From Dongshaea marina (lineage in GTDB: Bacteria > Pseudomonadota > Gammaproteobacteria > Enterobacterales > Aeromonadaceae): 64,000 bases of DNA. Positions 46,349 through 55,704 of the stretch are shown one piece after another. Location of the stretch: contig NZ_CP028897.1 in assembly GCF_003072645.1 (NCBI RefSeq), forward strand, positions 4,875,501-4,939,500, in the 5' to 3' direction. The position numbers and the translations under genes were made by a program. A model generated the notes under the pieces. It was not told where the DNA came from. It searched no databases and worked only from the letters and a program-made list of their open reading frames with translations. How positions within the stretch are numbered: the stretch's first letter is position 1; every line of letters starts with the position of its first letter.

Positions 46349-46945
46349 TCAGGAGGCCTTCGGGAACAGAGCCTCTGGATGCTCTTCTGGTTGAGCCTCC
46401 AGCGTCCTAATCGGTTTTGCCGGAACTCCAACACAGACGGTGTTCGCGGGCAGATCCCGTGAAACTACACTGCCAGCCCCAACCACCACATTATCCCCAA
46501 TCGTCACTCCCGGACAGACGGTGGCATTAGCCCCCAACCAAACATTATCTCCAATCTGGATCGGCTGAGCGAACTCATCACCGGCTGCTCTTGATACAGG
46601 ATCAAGTGGATGAGCGGCTGTCGCGATCACTACTCCGGGAGCCAGTAAGCAGTTATCCCCAATGGTGACCGGTGCACAGTCTAAAATGGTGCAACCATGG
46701 TTGGCATAAAACCCCTTACCTGCTTTGATGTTATAACCGTAATCACAGTTAAAAGGGGACTCTATCCAGCCATCCTGCGAAGAGCCGAGCAACTCATCGA
46801 CTATCTCTTGTCTTGCTTCCCTGTCAGTCGGGCAGGTTTGGTTGAGCTTAAAACACAGAGCCTTTGCTCGTTGCCTCTCATGAATTAATGCCTGATCCCA
46901 GGGCTGATAGATAAGGCCCTCAATCATCTTCTGCTTCTCTGTCAC
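46349..46945 (-). CDS. Sugar O-acetyltransferase, Maa/NodL type
   Basis: 198 residues from a GTG at 46945, preceded by AAGGAGTGA at eight bases; longer starts lack such a site. The N-terminal maltose-acetyltransferase domain (MIEGLIYQPWDQALIHERQRAKALCFKLN) and the left-handed beta-helix of hexapeptide repeats (NCDYGYNIKAGKGFYANHGCTILDCAPVTIGDNCLLAPGVVIATAAHPLDP, VWLGANATVCPGVTIGDNVVVGAGSVV) are complete, including the catalytic His in TAAHPLD. It transfers acetyl from acetyl-CoA to a sugar such as maltose, glucose or a galactoside. It follows ftsX in the same direction but after a hairpin, so probably a separate unit. Confidence 0.88.
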   Translation of the reverse strand: MTEKQKMIEGLIYQPWDQALIHERQRAKALCFKLNQTCPTDREARQEIVDELLGSSQDGWIESPFNCDYGYNIKAGKGFYANHGCTILDCAPVTIGDNCLLAPGVVIATAAHPLDPVSRAAGDEFAQPIQIGDNVWLGANATVCPGVTIGDNVVVGAGSVVSRDLPANTVCVGVPAKPIRTLEAQPEEHPEALFPKAS

Positions 46946-47058
46946 CGACTCACTCCTTAAACATCCATATCCAGGCTTTGTTGCGGTTTCCAATACTAAA
47001 CCGCAACAGAATCGAAAGCTTTTGGATTATTCAAAGAGGCCAGGGTTCAGCCGGAAAG

Positions 47059-47088
47059 TTTGAGGTTGATCGCAAAATCAACCTCAAA
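47059..47088 (-). terminator. Hairpin downstream of ftsX
   Basis: TTTGAGGTTGAT and ATCAACCTCAAA are perfect 12-bp arms with a 6-base loop. Position fits the end of the ftsY-ftsE-ftsX transcript, but no T-run follows, so it is a weak terminator candidate. Confidence 0.45.
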
Positions 47089-47132
47089 TAATGCACCTAG
47101 CCCAGGCCAGGCAGGGAGCAACGGGAGGCAGG

Positions 47133-48065
47133 TTAGCGCGGCTCGATATCGCGGATATGCCGTCGCACAGTGAAAAAGGAGGCTACCAGGCTGAGGATGA
47201 TTCCGGAGCCGATCAGCCATAGGCTCTCACGCAGACTGAGCCCCAGCAGGTGAAACTGACTTTGGTAGAGGCTGGCGAGATCCTGAACCCTGTCCGCAAG
47301 AATCACTGTGGCGATATTGGTCAGGATCCAGGCCAATAGCCCGCCTATGGTTCCGTACCAAAAGCCCTTAAACAAAAAGGGACTCATAATGAAGCGATCA
47401 CTGGCACCAACCAGCTTTAACACCTCAATCTCTTCACGGTGCGAGAGAATATTCAAACGCATGGTGTTGGCAACGATCAGGATTAGGGTGAGCAGCAACA
47501 GCAGCTCCACGATCAAGATGATCCGCTCAATGACACTCAGGATCCCATGCAGCCTTTGCAACCACTGAACATCGAGGCGCCCCTCATCCACCTGCTGAGT
47601 ATTGGCAACCAGGCGATCTCTTAGTTTGTCCGCTGCAGTGGCGGAGCGATGTTGAGCATCCGGGAACACCAATAGCACAGCCGGCAACGGGTTATCATCC
47701 AGATAACTCAGGGCCTTACCTAGCCCGGATTGTTGACGAAAGTCGCTGAGCGCCTGCTGTTTAGAGATAAATTCAACCCGCTCGACACCGGGCAGCTGTT
47801 TAACCTCGCTAACAAAAGAGTCCGTTTGCTGATCCGTCAGATCTTTTTGCAAAAACAGGGTGATCTGAGTCGGCGTTTGCCACTGCTGTGCCACTGAGGT
47901 CGCATTTTTTACTATCAGATGAAAGCAAGCGGGTAGGCAAAGGCTGACTCCCAGCACAGCTATGGTCATCAATGAGGTCACCGGCGTTTGCCATAGCTCA
48001 GCCAGCCCCTGGGAGAGTTGAGATCTGAAGCGCTGAAAAAATCCTGAACTCTTTTTAGCTTTCAT
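47133..48065 (-). CDS. ftsX: Cell-division protein FtsX
   Basis: 310 residues. A cytoplasmic N-tail, first membrane segment (VTSLMTIAVLGVSLCLPACFHLIV), a periplasmic domain (QQWQTPTQITLFLQKDLTDQQTDSFVSEVKQLPGVERVEFIS), and three further membrane segments in the C-terminal FtsX-like permease domain. With FtsE it forms an ABC-type complex at the septum that activates amidases through EnvC. The start overlaps the ftsE end by four bases (ATGA). Upstream genes are ftsE and ftsY in the usual order; the usual downstream rpoH is not here. Confidence 0.96.
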   Translation of the reverse strand: MKAKKSSGFFQRFRSQLSQGLAELWQTPVTSLMTIAVLGVSLCLPACFHLIVKNATSVAQQWQTPTQITLFLQKDLTDQQTDSFVSEVKQLPGVERVEFISKQQALSDFRQQSGLGKALSYLDDNPLPAVLLVFPDAQHRSATAADKLRDRLVANTQQVDEGRLDVQWLQRLHGILSVIERIILIVELLLLLTLILIVANTMRLNILSHREEIEVLKLVGASDRFIMSPFLFKGFWYGTIGGLLAWILTNIATVILADRVQDLASLYQSQFHLLGLSLRESLWLIGSGIILSLVASFFTVRRHIRDIEPR

Positions 48066-48739
48066 GACTCTCCTCCTATCGGCTGACCATCATCGAGCAC
48101 ACCATCATGCAGAGCCAGGGTGCGATGCCTTAACCTGCTGATCAGCCCAAGATCATGGGTTGCGATCAGGATCGCCGTCCCATGATCGCTCAGAGACTCA
48201 AAGAGCCGCAAAATATCCATAGATAACTCAGGATCCAGGTTTCCGGTCGGCTCATCTGCCAGCAACAAGGGTGGACGATTGACTATGGCCCGCGCGATTC
48301 CAACCCGCTGCTGCTCCCCACCAGAGAGCATGATCGGCAGATAGCTCTCTTTGCCCGAAAGTCCCACCTTATCAAGGGCAGCAAGGGCACGCTTTTCAGC
48401 CTGAGACTCACTATAGCCCTCGATGAGAAGCGGCAATGCAACATTGGCAAACACGCTTCTGTCCATCAACAGTCGGCCATCCTGAAAGATAATCCCCATC
48501 TTGCGGCGCAGGGCGGGAACGTGGCGGCGTCCGAGGCGGGTTACATCCTTACTATCAAAGTAAAGCTTACCTCCGGTGGGCCGCTCCATCATGCAGATGA
48601 GTTTCAAAAGAGTGCTTTTGCCAGCTCCGGAATGACCAGTCAGAAAGGCCATCTCCCCGGCTTGCAGATGGAAGCTCACCTGGCGTAACGCCTGGTGGCC
48701 TCCTGAATATACCTTGCTTACCTGCTCAAAACGGAGCAT
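48062..48739 (-). CDS. ftsE: Cell-division ATP-binding protein FtsE
   Basis: 225 residues, a single ABC ATPase domain. Walker [11 protein letters not shown]-loop IFQD, signature LSGGEQQRV, Walker [10 protein letters not shown] and switch ATHD are all intact. It pairs with FtsX. Nine bases separate it from ftsY upstream and it overlaps ftsX by four, a conserved operon. Confidence 0.97.
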   Translation of the reverse strand: MLRFEQVSKVYSGGHQALRQVSFHLQAGEMAFLTGHSGAGKSTLLKLICMMERPTGGKLYFDSKDVTRLGRRHVPALRRKMGIIFQDGRLLMDRSVFANVALPLLIEGYSESQAEKRALAALDKVGLSGKESYLPIMLSGGEQQRVGIARAIVNRPPLLLADEPTGNLDPELSMDILRLFESLSDHGTAILIATHDLGLISRLRHRTLALHDGVLDDGQPIGGES

Positions 48740-48748
48740 AACTTCCCT

Positions 48749-51001
48749 TTATGATTCAGATTCGTCCTGGCTAAACAAAGCCTCGATAAAGTCATTGGCG
48801 TTGAAGGTCCGAAGATCATCGATACGCTCCCCCACCCCAATGTAGCGGAGCGGGATATTAAATTGATCCGCGATCCCAAAGATCACCCCACCTTTGGCTG
48901 TGCCATCCAGTTTGGTCAGGGTGATCCCGGTAAGACCTACGGCCTCATTAAATAGCTTGGCCTGGCTAATCGCATTCTGACCGGTTCCGGCATCCAGGGT
49001 CAGCATCACCTCATGAGGCGCCTTGTCATCGAGCTTTTTCATCACCCGAACAACCTTCTTCAGCTCTTCCATCAAGTGATCTTTGTTTTGCAGACGCCCC
49101 GCAGTATCGGCGATCAGGACATCAACCCCTCTGGATTTAGCAGCCTGGATAGCATCAAAGATAACCGATGCACTATCTGCTCCTGTGTGTTGAGCCACAA
49201 CAGGGATCTCGTTTCTTTCACCCCAAACCTGGAGCTGCTCAACCGCCGCGGCGCGGAATGTATCTCCGGCGGCCAGCATCACAGATTTACCCTGCTCCTG
49301 GAACTGCTTGGCCATCTTGCCTATGGTAGTGGTCTTACCCACGCCATTGACTCCCACCATCAGGATCACATAGGGACCATCCTCGATCTCAACCTCAAGG
49401 GGTTGCTCAACTTTCTCGAGCATCCCACTCATCTCCTCTTTCATCAGCTCATAGAGTGCCTCACCATCCTTGAGCTGGCGACGAGATGCATGGTCGGTCA
49501 GGTTATCAATCAATGACATGGTGGTCTCAACCCCCACATCCGCCATCAGCAGCTGAGTTTCCAGCTCTTCAAACAGCTCATCATCGATCTTCTTACCACG
49601 GAACAGGCCAAAGAAACCGGAGCCTATGTTGCTACGGGTGCGGGTCAACCCCTGTTTTAGGCGAGCAAAAAGGCCCTTACGTTTTGGCTTTTCCTGAGAC
49701 CCCTTCTCTTGCTCGGCGGCCAAACGTGCCTCTTCCGCGGCCTTAGCCTCGGCGGCGAGGCGTGCCTCTTCCGCGGCCTTAGCCTCGGCGGCGAGACGTG
49801 CCTCTTCCGCGGCCTTAGCCTCGGCGGCGAGACGTGCTTCCTCTGCAGCTTTGGCCTCGGCGGCGAGACGTGCCTCTTCGGCAGCTTTAGCCTCGGCGGC
49901 AAGACGTGCCTCTTCCGCGGCCTGAGCCTCGGCGGCGAGACGTGCTTCTTCCGCGGCCTTAGCCTCGGCGGCGAGACGTGCTTGTTCCGCGGCCTTAGCC
50001 TCGGCGGCGAGCCGTGCCTCTTCCGCGGCTTTAGCCTCGGCAGCTAAACGCTCCTCTTCGGCAGCCTGAGCCTCTTCTGCAGCCTTAGCCTCGGCGGCGA
50101 GACGCGCCTCTTCCGCGGCCTTAGCCTCGGCGGCCAGGCGTGCCTCTTCGGCAGCTTTAGCCTCGGCGGCGAGTCGCGCTTCTTCGGCGGCCTTGGCCTC
50201 GGCGGCGAAGCGTGCCTCTTCCGCAGCCTTAGCCTCGGCGGCGAGACGCGCCTCTTCCGCGGCCTTAGCCTCGGCGGCTAGGCGTGCCTCTTCGGCGGCC
50301 TGGGCCTCGGCGGCGAGTCGCGCTTCTTCGGCGGCCTGGGCCTCGGCGGCGAGTCGCGCTTCTTCGGCGGCCTTGGCCTCGGCGGCGAAGCGTGCCTCTT
50401 CCGCAGCCTTAGCCTCAGCGGCCAGGCGTGCCTCTTCGGCAGCTTTAGCCTCGGCGGCGAGGCGTGCCTCTTCCGCGGCCTGAGCCTCGGCAGCAAGACG
50501 AGCCTCTTCCGCAGCCTTAGCCTCGGCGGCAAGGCGTGCCTCTTCCGCGGCTTTAGCCTCGGCGGCCAGCCGTGCCTCTTCTGCAGCCTTAGCCTCGGCA
50601 GCAAGACGAGCCTCTTCGGCGGCCTTAGCCTCGGCGGCGAGCCGCGCCTCTTCCGCGGCCTTAGCCTCGGCGGCCAGGCGTGCCTCTTCCGCAGCCTTAG
50701 CCTCGGCGGCGAGACGTGCCTCTTCCGCCGCTTGCGCTTCGGCGGCGAGGCGTGCCTCTTCGGCGGCCTGAACCTCGGCAGCGAGTCGCGCCTCTTCCGC
50801 GGCCTTGGCCTCGGCGGCGAGACGTGCTTCTTCGGCAGCTTGAGCCTCGGCGGCTAACCTTGCCTCCTCGACGCTATCAGAGCTCTGCTCTGCCTCTTCA
50901 GGCAAGATTTCGGATTGGGATGAATGATCAACCGGCTCATCGGATTGCTGTTTCTTTTTCTTATCGCGACCAAACCAGGAAAAAAAACCTTTTTTTGCCA
51001 T
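48749..51001 (-). CDS. ftsY: Signal-recognition-particle receptor FtsY with long repeat arm
   Basis: 750 residues; Escherichia coli FtsY has 497. The C-terminal NG domain (about residues 455-745) is complete: [60 protein letters not shown] and a final helix ending in EALFSQ. It is the GTPase that docks SRP-ribosome complexes to the membrane. The N-terminal A domain begins [19 protein letters not shown], a basic amphipathic membrane-binding start, and is then expanded by about 33 copies of a 12-residue unit [12 protein letters not shown] (residues 45 to about 443). These would form a very long charged helix. Diverges from rsmD. Confidence 0.95.
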   Translation of the reverse strand: MAKKGFFSWFGRDKKKKQQSDEPVDHSSQSEILPEEAEQSSDSVEEARLAAEAQAAEEARLAAEAKAAEEARLAAEVQAAEEARLAAEAQAAEEARLAAEAKAAEEARLAAEAKAAEEARLAAEAKAAEEARLAAEAKAAEEARLAAEAKAAEEARLAAEAKAAEEARLAAEAQAAEEARLAAEAKAAEEARLAAEAKAAEEARFAAEAKAAEEARLAAEAQAAEEARLAAEAQAAEEARLAAEAKAAEEARLAAEAKAAEEARFAAEAKAAEEARLAAEAKAAEEARLAAEAKAAEEARLAAEAKAAEEAQAAEEERLAAEAKAAEEARLAAEAKAAEQARLAAEAKAAEEARLAAEAQAAEEARLAAEAKAAEEARLAAEAKAAEEARLAAEAKAAEEARLAAEAKAAEEARLAAEAKAAEEARLAAEQEKGSQEKPKRKGLFARLKQGLTRTRSNIGSGFFGLFRGKKIDDELFEELETQLLMADVGVETTMSLIDNLTDHASRRQLKDGEALYELMKEEMSGMLEKVEQPLEVEIEDGPYVILMVGVNGVGKTTTIGKMAKQFQEQGKSVMLAAGDTFRAAAVEQLQVWGERNEIPVVAQHTGADSASVIFDAIQAAKSRGVDVLIADTAGRLQNKDHLMEELKKVVRVMKKLDDKAPHEVMLTLDAGTGQNAISQAKLFNEAVGLTGITLTKLDGTAKGGVIFGIADQFNIPLRYIGVGERIDDLRTFNANDFIEALFSQDESES
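49675..50869 (-). repeat. 36-bp tandem repeat inside ftsY (about 33 units)
   Basis: In-frame 36-bp units encode [12 protein letters not shown] with mostly conservative variants: K to Q at position 10 in several, L to F in two, one VQ, one EEERL, one EQARL. One half-unit (EEAQAA) breaks the register near residue 321. The DNA of the units varies mostly at third positions, for example ttccgcggcc against ttcggcagct on the plus strand, so selection on the protein is apparent. Unit number is likely variable between strains and collapses easily in short-read assembly. Confidence 0.93.
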
Positions 51002-51128
51002 CTAAACGTACTCTGCTGATGCGGTGACTGATAGAATAGCCGCCCTGTTTTTGTTGGCGGCATAATCACCAGGATTCGAGTTTAAAACCGCCATATACTA
51101 TCACTTTCTGGTCAGACTAAAAATCAGC

Positions 51129-51740
51129 ATGGCAAGCAGAAGCAAGCGGGGGCATCCCCAGCAAAAATCATCACAACGCCCAGCAGGGCAGATCCGGATC
51201 ATCGCGGGTCGCTGGCGGGGTCGTAAGCTCCCGGTCGCTAATTCAGAGGGGCTAAGGCCCACGACCGACAGAGTCAAAGAGACACTGTTTAACTGGCTTG
51301 CACCCCATATCGTTGATAGTCGCTGCCTGGATCTCTTCGCAGGCAGTGGCAGTCTGGGGTTTGAAGCACTCTCCAGAGGAGCAGATGAGACAGTTTTTCT
51401 GGAGAAGGAGGCTAAAATAGCCAATATCCTGCAGCAAAACCTACAACAGCTTTCGGCCGACAACGGCAAAGTGGAGCAGACCGATAGCCTGCAGTACCTG
51501 AAAAACCCGGGTCAACCGTTTGGTATCGTCTTTATCGACCCGCCATTTCGAAAAGATCTGTTGAGTGAGTGCTGTGAGCTGCTGGAGCAGAATCACTGGC
51601 TGGCTGAAGGTGCCCTCATCTATATCGAGCGAGAGCAGGAGCTTTGCGCTCCGAGGCTTCCTCAGAGCTGGGAGCTACTCAAGGATAAAACCGCAGGTCA
51701 GGTTAGCTACCAGCTTTACCAAAGGAGAGTGAACTCATGA
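51129..51740 (+). CDS. rsmD: 16S rRNA (guanine-966-N2)-methyltransferase
   Basis: 203 residues. S-adenosylmethionine-binding LDLFAGSGSLGFEALSRGA and the catalytic tetrapeptide DPPF in IVFIDPPFRKDLL are intact; IRIIAGRWRGRKLPV and LRPTTDRVKETLFNWL are family signatures. It methylates G966 of 16S rRNA. Divergent from ftsY as in many gammaproteobacteria, with the DUF1145 gene following at a four-base overlap. Confidence 0.95.
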   Translation: MASRSKRGHPQQKSSQRPAGQIRIIAGRWRGRKLPVANSEGLRPTTDRVKETLFNWLAPHIVDSRCLDLFAGSGSLGFEALSRGADETVFLEKEAKIANILQQNLQQLSADNGKVEQTDSLQYLKNPGQPFGIVFIDPPFRKDLLSECCELLEQNHWLAEGALIYIEREQELCAPRLPQSWELLKDKTAGQVSYQLYQRRVNS

Positions 51741-52042
51741 AGCCCGCAATCCTCCTGATAAAGTTCGTCATCCTTCTGTTCTGGGTCGGGGTTGGCTACA
51801 GCTTTTTTCACCCCCTGCCGCTCAAGATGAAGATCCTGCTGTATGGATTTACCCTGGTGATCCTGATGATGCACCTGCTGCTGGCTCTTTATCTGTCGAT
51901 GAGTAAGCCCCGCTCCCTAGAGCTCAAGGCGAAACACTATTGGTTGGTGATCGTTTTTGGCTCGGTCCAGCTATGGCAGATGAAAGATACTCTGATGAGC
52001 GCCTGGAAGAGTGAGCTCCCTCCCTCTAAACGTCGTGACTGA
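51737..52042 (+). CDS. DUF1145 family membrane protein (YhhL-like)
   Basis: 101 residues with three hydrophobic segments (LLIKFVILLFWVGVGYSFF, KILLYGFTLVILMMHLLLALYL, HYWLVIVFGSVQLW). Matches the DUF1145 protein encoded after rsmD in enterics and relatives. Starts within the rsmD stop (ATGA). Function unknown; probably inner membrane. Confidence 0.85.
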   Translation: MKPAILLIKFVILLFWVGVGYSFFHPLPLKMKILLYGFTLVILMMHLLLALYLSMSKPRSLELKAKHYWLVIVFGSVQLWQMKDTLMSAWKSELPPSKRRD

Positions 52043-52255
52043 TTTCGCTATAGGTCAAACTGCTGCTATCCCGAGTATCTGCGGATAGCAGCAAAGTAAC
52101 AACTCATTCAACTCCCAAATTAGACCTACCTAAATAAAAATTCATTAATTGATTCTGGCCTGTATAATGCGCCACTCATTTCCCAGGTTATATTTTAAAT
52201 ACTGGGTCTGAAATCAGAATATTTCTTCTCGCTTATCTTTATCATGGAGACACCA

Positions 52256-52630
52256 ATGAGACTAAAGCTTATCGCTCTTTTTGCAGGCTTACTTGTCAGT
52301 TTTTCATCACTTGCCAGTGTTGATCATTATAATGTGCAACTTTATTTCGGCCTGTCGAAGCCTGCAGGTGGCGCTGTCTCTCTTGATGAGTGGAACACTT
52401 TCCAACAGGAGCAAATTGCAACTGTATTCGAAGGGTTTAACGTGAGTGATACCGTGGGCTATTACCTTGGAAAACCTGAGCGTTCTAAAGTGGTCACCAT
52501 TGTAACTGATGGTTCAGACCTAAATAAAATTGAAGCGATTGCAAAAGAGTATGATCGAGAGTTTGGTCAGGACTCTGTGATGATGGTTGAAACAAAGATA
52601 ACCAAATGGGACTTTATCTCTAACAACTAA
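52256..52630 (+). CDS. DUF3574 family secreted protein
   Basis: 124 residues from the ATG at 52256 (GGAGA seven bases upstream; ATG 52244 is less likely). Signal peptide MRLKLIALFAGLLVSFSSLA. The mature part YNVQLYFGLSKPAGGAVSLDEWNTFQQEQIATVFEGFNVSDTVGYYLG...KVVTIVTDGSDLNKIEAIAKEYDREFGQDSVMMVE follows the DUF3574 pattern (periplasmic, small, ferredoxin-like). Function unknown. An AT-rich 213-base promoter region precedes it. Confidence 0.8.
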   Translation: MRLKLIALFAGLLVSFSSLASVDHYNVQLYFGLSKPAGGAVSLDEWNTFQQEQIATVFEGFNVSDTVGYYLGKPERSKVVTIVTDGSDLNKIEAIAKEYDREFGQDSVMMVETKITKWDFISNN

Positions 52631-52654
52631 CCATTTGGCTTTACGCCCACAAAG

Positions 52655-52709
52655 AAAACGGATCATCACAATTCAGCTAAAAAAACAGGTGCTGTGATGA
52701 TCCGTTTTT
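52655..52709. terminator. Bidirectional terminator
   Basis: AAAACGGATCATCACA (52655-52670) and TGTGATGATCCGTTTT (52693-52708) form a stem of about 16 bp between the DUF3574 gene and the convergent pncB. Confidence 0.85.
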
Positions 52710-52744
52710 AAACCGCTTTCCAGACTGCTGAATCACTCTTCCAT

Positions 52745-53932
52745 CTATTTAGTGAGCTTGAATGCCTGTTTCAGGCGCTGAATAAACAGCTCATCTCTAC
52801 AGATACTCTTACCCGGACTATCTGAAATTTTTGCCACCGGCCCCCCATTACACTCGGTCAGCTTCAGCACTATATTCATCGGCTTTACCGATGGCAGATC
52901 GCAACTGAGCTGGGTTCCAATGCCAAAACTGGTATTGATTCGGCCATGAAAATAACGAGACAGCTCAATGGCCCGGTCCAGGGTCAGGCTATCGGAGAAC
53001 ACCAGTAGCTTACTCATGGGATCGATACCCAGCTCCTGATAGTGAGCTATCGCTTTTTCGCCCCAGATCACCGGGTCTCCGGAATCGTGCCGTAGCCCTT
53101 GGTAACGCTTGGCTAAACAGAGATCGAAGTCCGCCAGAAATGCATCCATACTGATGCAATCGGTCAAAGCAATTCCAAGCTTGGCCGGATACTCCTCGAG
53201 CCATACCTCAAGGGCTCTGCGCTGGCTATCTTCCAGCCTGGAACACAGTTGCTGATGGGCCTGGAACCATTCATGAGCCTGTGTGCCAACTCCGGCGACC
53301 TCAAGCTCCATCGCTTGTTGCAGGTTACTGGTTCCACGATAACTATGGGGAAGCTCGGCGAGCAGGTATCGATTGATGGCGCGCTGTACCTCAAGAGAAA
53401 AGCGTCGGCGGGTTCCAAACTCAATCAGATCAAATTCAGCCAGCTGCTGCTGTGAATAGCTTGCCTTTACCGCCCGAATCTTGTTTTCCAGCTGCTGCAG
53501 CGCCTGCTCAACTCCTAATTCAGGATAGAGATGGCGGTTACGGATCTCACATAACACAGCCAGCAGCGGAGTCTCCCATAAGATAACCTGATGCCATGGT
53601 CCCTGGATGCGGATCGCAAGCTTCCCCTGCTCCTCTGCCACCTCCACTAATCGGGAGTCGAAAGAGAGCCGGGATAGATGCTCAAGATAATCCTCACTAA
53701 AGACAGCCAATGATCTCAGATACTCAAGCTCATGGGTCGACAAGCGCAGAGACTCGAACAACTTTAATTGCTCAATCAGCTCGTCTTTATACTCTAAGAG
53801 AGGCTCTTCATCACGACAATGAAACTCTGCCGTCACTTCAACCTCAGGATAGTGGTGCCAGACCGCCTGATGCATATAGAGCTTATAGGCATCTGTGTCC
53901 AGAAGGCTTTGAATGATGGGAGTTGAGTTCAT
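52745..53932 (-). CDS. pncB: Nicotinate phosphoribosyltransferase
   Basis: 395 residues, normal length. It joins nicotinate and PRPP to nicotinate mononucleotide in NAD salvage. Family segments seen: LLDTDAYKLYMHQAVWHHYP at the N-terminus, DLIEFGTRRRFSLEVQRAINRYL, HSYRGTSNLQQA, LGIALTDCISMDAFLADFD, GLRHDSGDPVIWGEKAIAHYQ and FGIGTQLSCDLPSVKPMNIVLKLTECNGGPVAKISDSPGKSICRD. The start overlaps the pncA stop by four bases. Confidence 0.96.
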   Translation of the reverse strand: MNSTPIIQSLLDTDAYKLYMHQAVWHHYPEVEVTAEFHCRDEEPLLEYKDELIEQLKLFESLRLSTHELEYLRSLAVFSEDYLEHLSRLSFDSRLVEVAEEQGKLAIRIQGPWHQVILWETPLLAVLCEIRNRHLYPELGVEQALQQLENKIRAVKASYSQQQLAEFDLIEFGTRRRFSLEVQRAINRYLLAELPHSYRGTSNLQQAMELEVAGVGTQAHEWFQAHQQLCSRLEDSQRRALEVWLEEYPAKLGIALTDCISMDAFLADFDLCLAKRYQGLRHDSGDPVIWGEKAIAHYQELGIDPMSKLLVFSDSLTLDRAIELSRYFHGRINTSFGIGTQLSCDLPSVKPMNIVLKLTECNGGPVAKISDSPGKSICRDELFIQRLKQAFKLTK

Positions 53933-54615
53933 ACCGCTCTCTCTGGCTCGACAGCAAGTCCGAGGTAACGTTTCACCTGACAGAGATCTTCAGCCAGATG
54001 GATGCCTTTTTCGTGCATCTGTTGCTTTGCCTGCTCTGTAGTTTCAGGGGCGATGCCGCGACAAGCAGACAGGTTGACGATCACTTCAAACCCGGCATCG
54101 GCTAACTGCAAGGCCGTCACCTTCACACAGTAATCTGTAGCCAGCCCCCCAACAATCACCTGCAAGATCCCGTGTTGACGCAAAAACTCAATCATCCCGG
54201 TTGAGCGTTGCTCTGCCAGATCATGGTAACAGGCTCCGTAGGGGTGCATATCCGGCTCTACCCCTTTCCATACAAAAAAATCATAATCACTGGGGTGTGG
54301 CAAACCATCCAGCAGTTCAAAGCCATAGCTTCCAGCCACACAATGACTGGGCCAGGTTAGATCTGTGTGGGGGTAGTCTAACGGCCTAAGCATATCCTTC
54401 ACATCATTGACCTGCCACAGGGCGTTTGCCGGGTGCGCATCTTTACTGGCGACCCGGTAATGAGCAAGGCTCGCCTGCTCGTTAAGGGCATCAACGATCT
54501 CTGTTCCTCCTGGAACAGGTAGTTCTTTGGGACACAAAAGAGTGAAGCCCTTTTGCGCATCAACATCAAAACTAGCAATCATGGATTTTCGTCCGTTATC
54601 AACACTTGAGCTCAT
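53929..54615 (-). CDS. pncA: Nicotinamidase (isochorismatase family)
   Basis: 228 residues from the ATG at 54615; an in-frame ATG at 54582, where the conserved MIASFDVDAQKGFT begins, is equally possible. Catalytic residues fit: Asp in FDVDAQKGF, Lys in VWKGVEPD, nucleophile Cys in GGLATDYCVKVTALQL. It deamidates nicotinamide to nicotinate, the substrate of the next gene. The pair makes a complete nicotinamide-to-NaMN salvage operon. Confidence 0.92.
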   Translation of the reverse strand: MSSSVDNGRKSMIASFDVDAQKGFTLLCPKELPVPGGTEIVDALNEQASLAHYRVASKDAHPANALWQVNDVKDMLRPLDYPHTDLTWPSHCVAGSYGFELLDGLPHPSDYDFFVWKGVEPDMHPYGACYHDLAEQRSTGMIEFLRQHGILQVIVGGLATDYCVKVTALQLADAGFEVIVNLSACRGIAPETTEQAKQQMHEKGIHLAEDLCQVKRYLGLAVEPERAV

Positions 54616-55155
54616 AGTGAACGTAACCAGCTAAAGCGCCTTACAAACGGGCGCCAAATGGTAACAGAACATGCGGTATTATAGCCTGTTCGCACATCAC
54701 TCAGCTATAAAGGCTCAATCGGATAGGTATTTAGTCTGTCAGCAGACCTTATCAAAACAGGGACAAAAAGAACAATCTGGAAGCGAAACTGAAAACCTGA
54801 CAACACTTCCCCAACATAGCTAACAGCCGGTTTACCGGAAACTCCCCACCCGGGAAGGCAAACTCTAAAAAACCTCTAGTTTACTGAAATCATTAAAAAA
54901 TAAGGAATATCATAATTATTTATCTCACTGTATTAATCGAAATCCTGGCTAAACCAGGCAATTAAAATAAAAAAACAAAGCTTTTATTAAAGTTCACCCT
55001 GTCATAGATCGATTGACTATCCATAAAAAATTATAACTGTATAGTGCTCGCCAAATATCAAATAAGAAGGCTCTGGCTCCGGTTTATTTGATCAATATCT
55101 CTATGGCCCTGTAAATACCAAGAGCCAAATGTATCTTGTAGATGGTTTTTATATT
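54616..55155. other. AT-rich intergenic region
   Basis: 540 bases between pncA and a secreted-protein gene, divergent. Base composition is very AT-rich from 54880 on, with no gene. A small hairpin CCTGG-ctaaa-CCAGG is at 54944-54958. The promoters for both genes should be here. Confidence 0.5.
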
Positions 55156-55626
55156 ATGAAGAAGTTTATATCCTTTATCGCTTTGACTGCCCTCTTTAGC
55201 ACTGGTGCTTTTGCCGGAGTAACACAACCCGGTTCTTTTCCTGTCATCCCAAAAAGTGCGAGCTTTAATCTACAGAATGACTCATCCCATGCCATCATAG
55301 AGCAAACCCTGACCTCTTTGCCTGATGCCCGGGGAGAAGTTAAATTTGATAGTAAAACTACAGAGCGCGAACTCCCTCAAACTATTTATCATGGGAATAA
55401 CTTCGGCATCATGGGAAGCATTAAGGCTTCAACGGGGCAGGATTATGGCGCTATGATGTCAGTGTCTATCGATCAGCAAAATTATTATCTCTTTTTTAAA
55501 GTGATCAAGCATGAACTGACATCTTCCTATGAGTGTGGTTTTAGCGGCACAGCCCCCAGGGAATCAAAGCCGACTGCTCCCAGATACTTCATCCGGAATC
55601 AGGCATTGAAGAGATGTATAAAATAA
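55156..55626 (+). CDS. Secreted hypothetical protein
   Basis: 156 residues from the ATG at 55156 (an in-frame ATG at 55129 adds nine residues and spoils the signal peptide). Signal peptide MKKFISFIALTALFSTGAFA. The mature part has no family I recognise; it contains two Cys (YECGFSG and KRCIK at the end) likely to form a disulfide, and predicted beta-strands such as QTIYHGNNFGIMGSIKAS and NYYLFFKVIKHEL. Periplasmic or exported. AT-rich relative to its neighbours. Strong terminator downstream. Confidence 0.7.
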   Translation: MKKFISFIALTALFSTGAFAGVTQPGSFPVIPKSASFNLQNDSSHAIIEQTLTSLPDARGEVKFDSKTTERELPQTIYHGNNFGIMGSIKASTGQDYGAMMSVSIDQQNYYLFFKVIKHELTSSYECGFSGTAPRESKPTAPRYFIRNQALKRCIK

Positions 55627-55654
55627 TCCTATCTGATAAATAGGCTCTACAAAT

Positions 55655-55690
55655 AAGAGGGAGGGCTATTGAGCCACTCCCTCTTTTATT
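55655..55690. terminator. Strong bidirectional terminator
   Basis: AAGAGGGAG (55655-55663) pairs with CTCCCTCTT (55677-55685), with an inner GGCT/AGCC stem, then TTATT. Between the secreted-protein gene and convergent glpT. Confidence 0.9.
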
Positions 55691-55704
55691 ACAGAGAAAC
55701 CCGA

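Noticed and set aside
49709-50869. Regular 36-bp repeats that could suggest a CRISPR array or long plus-strand reading frames
   Set aside because: The repeats have no unique spacers and lie in frame inside ftsY; the plus-strand frames are only the complement of the coding repeat.
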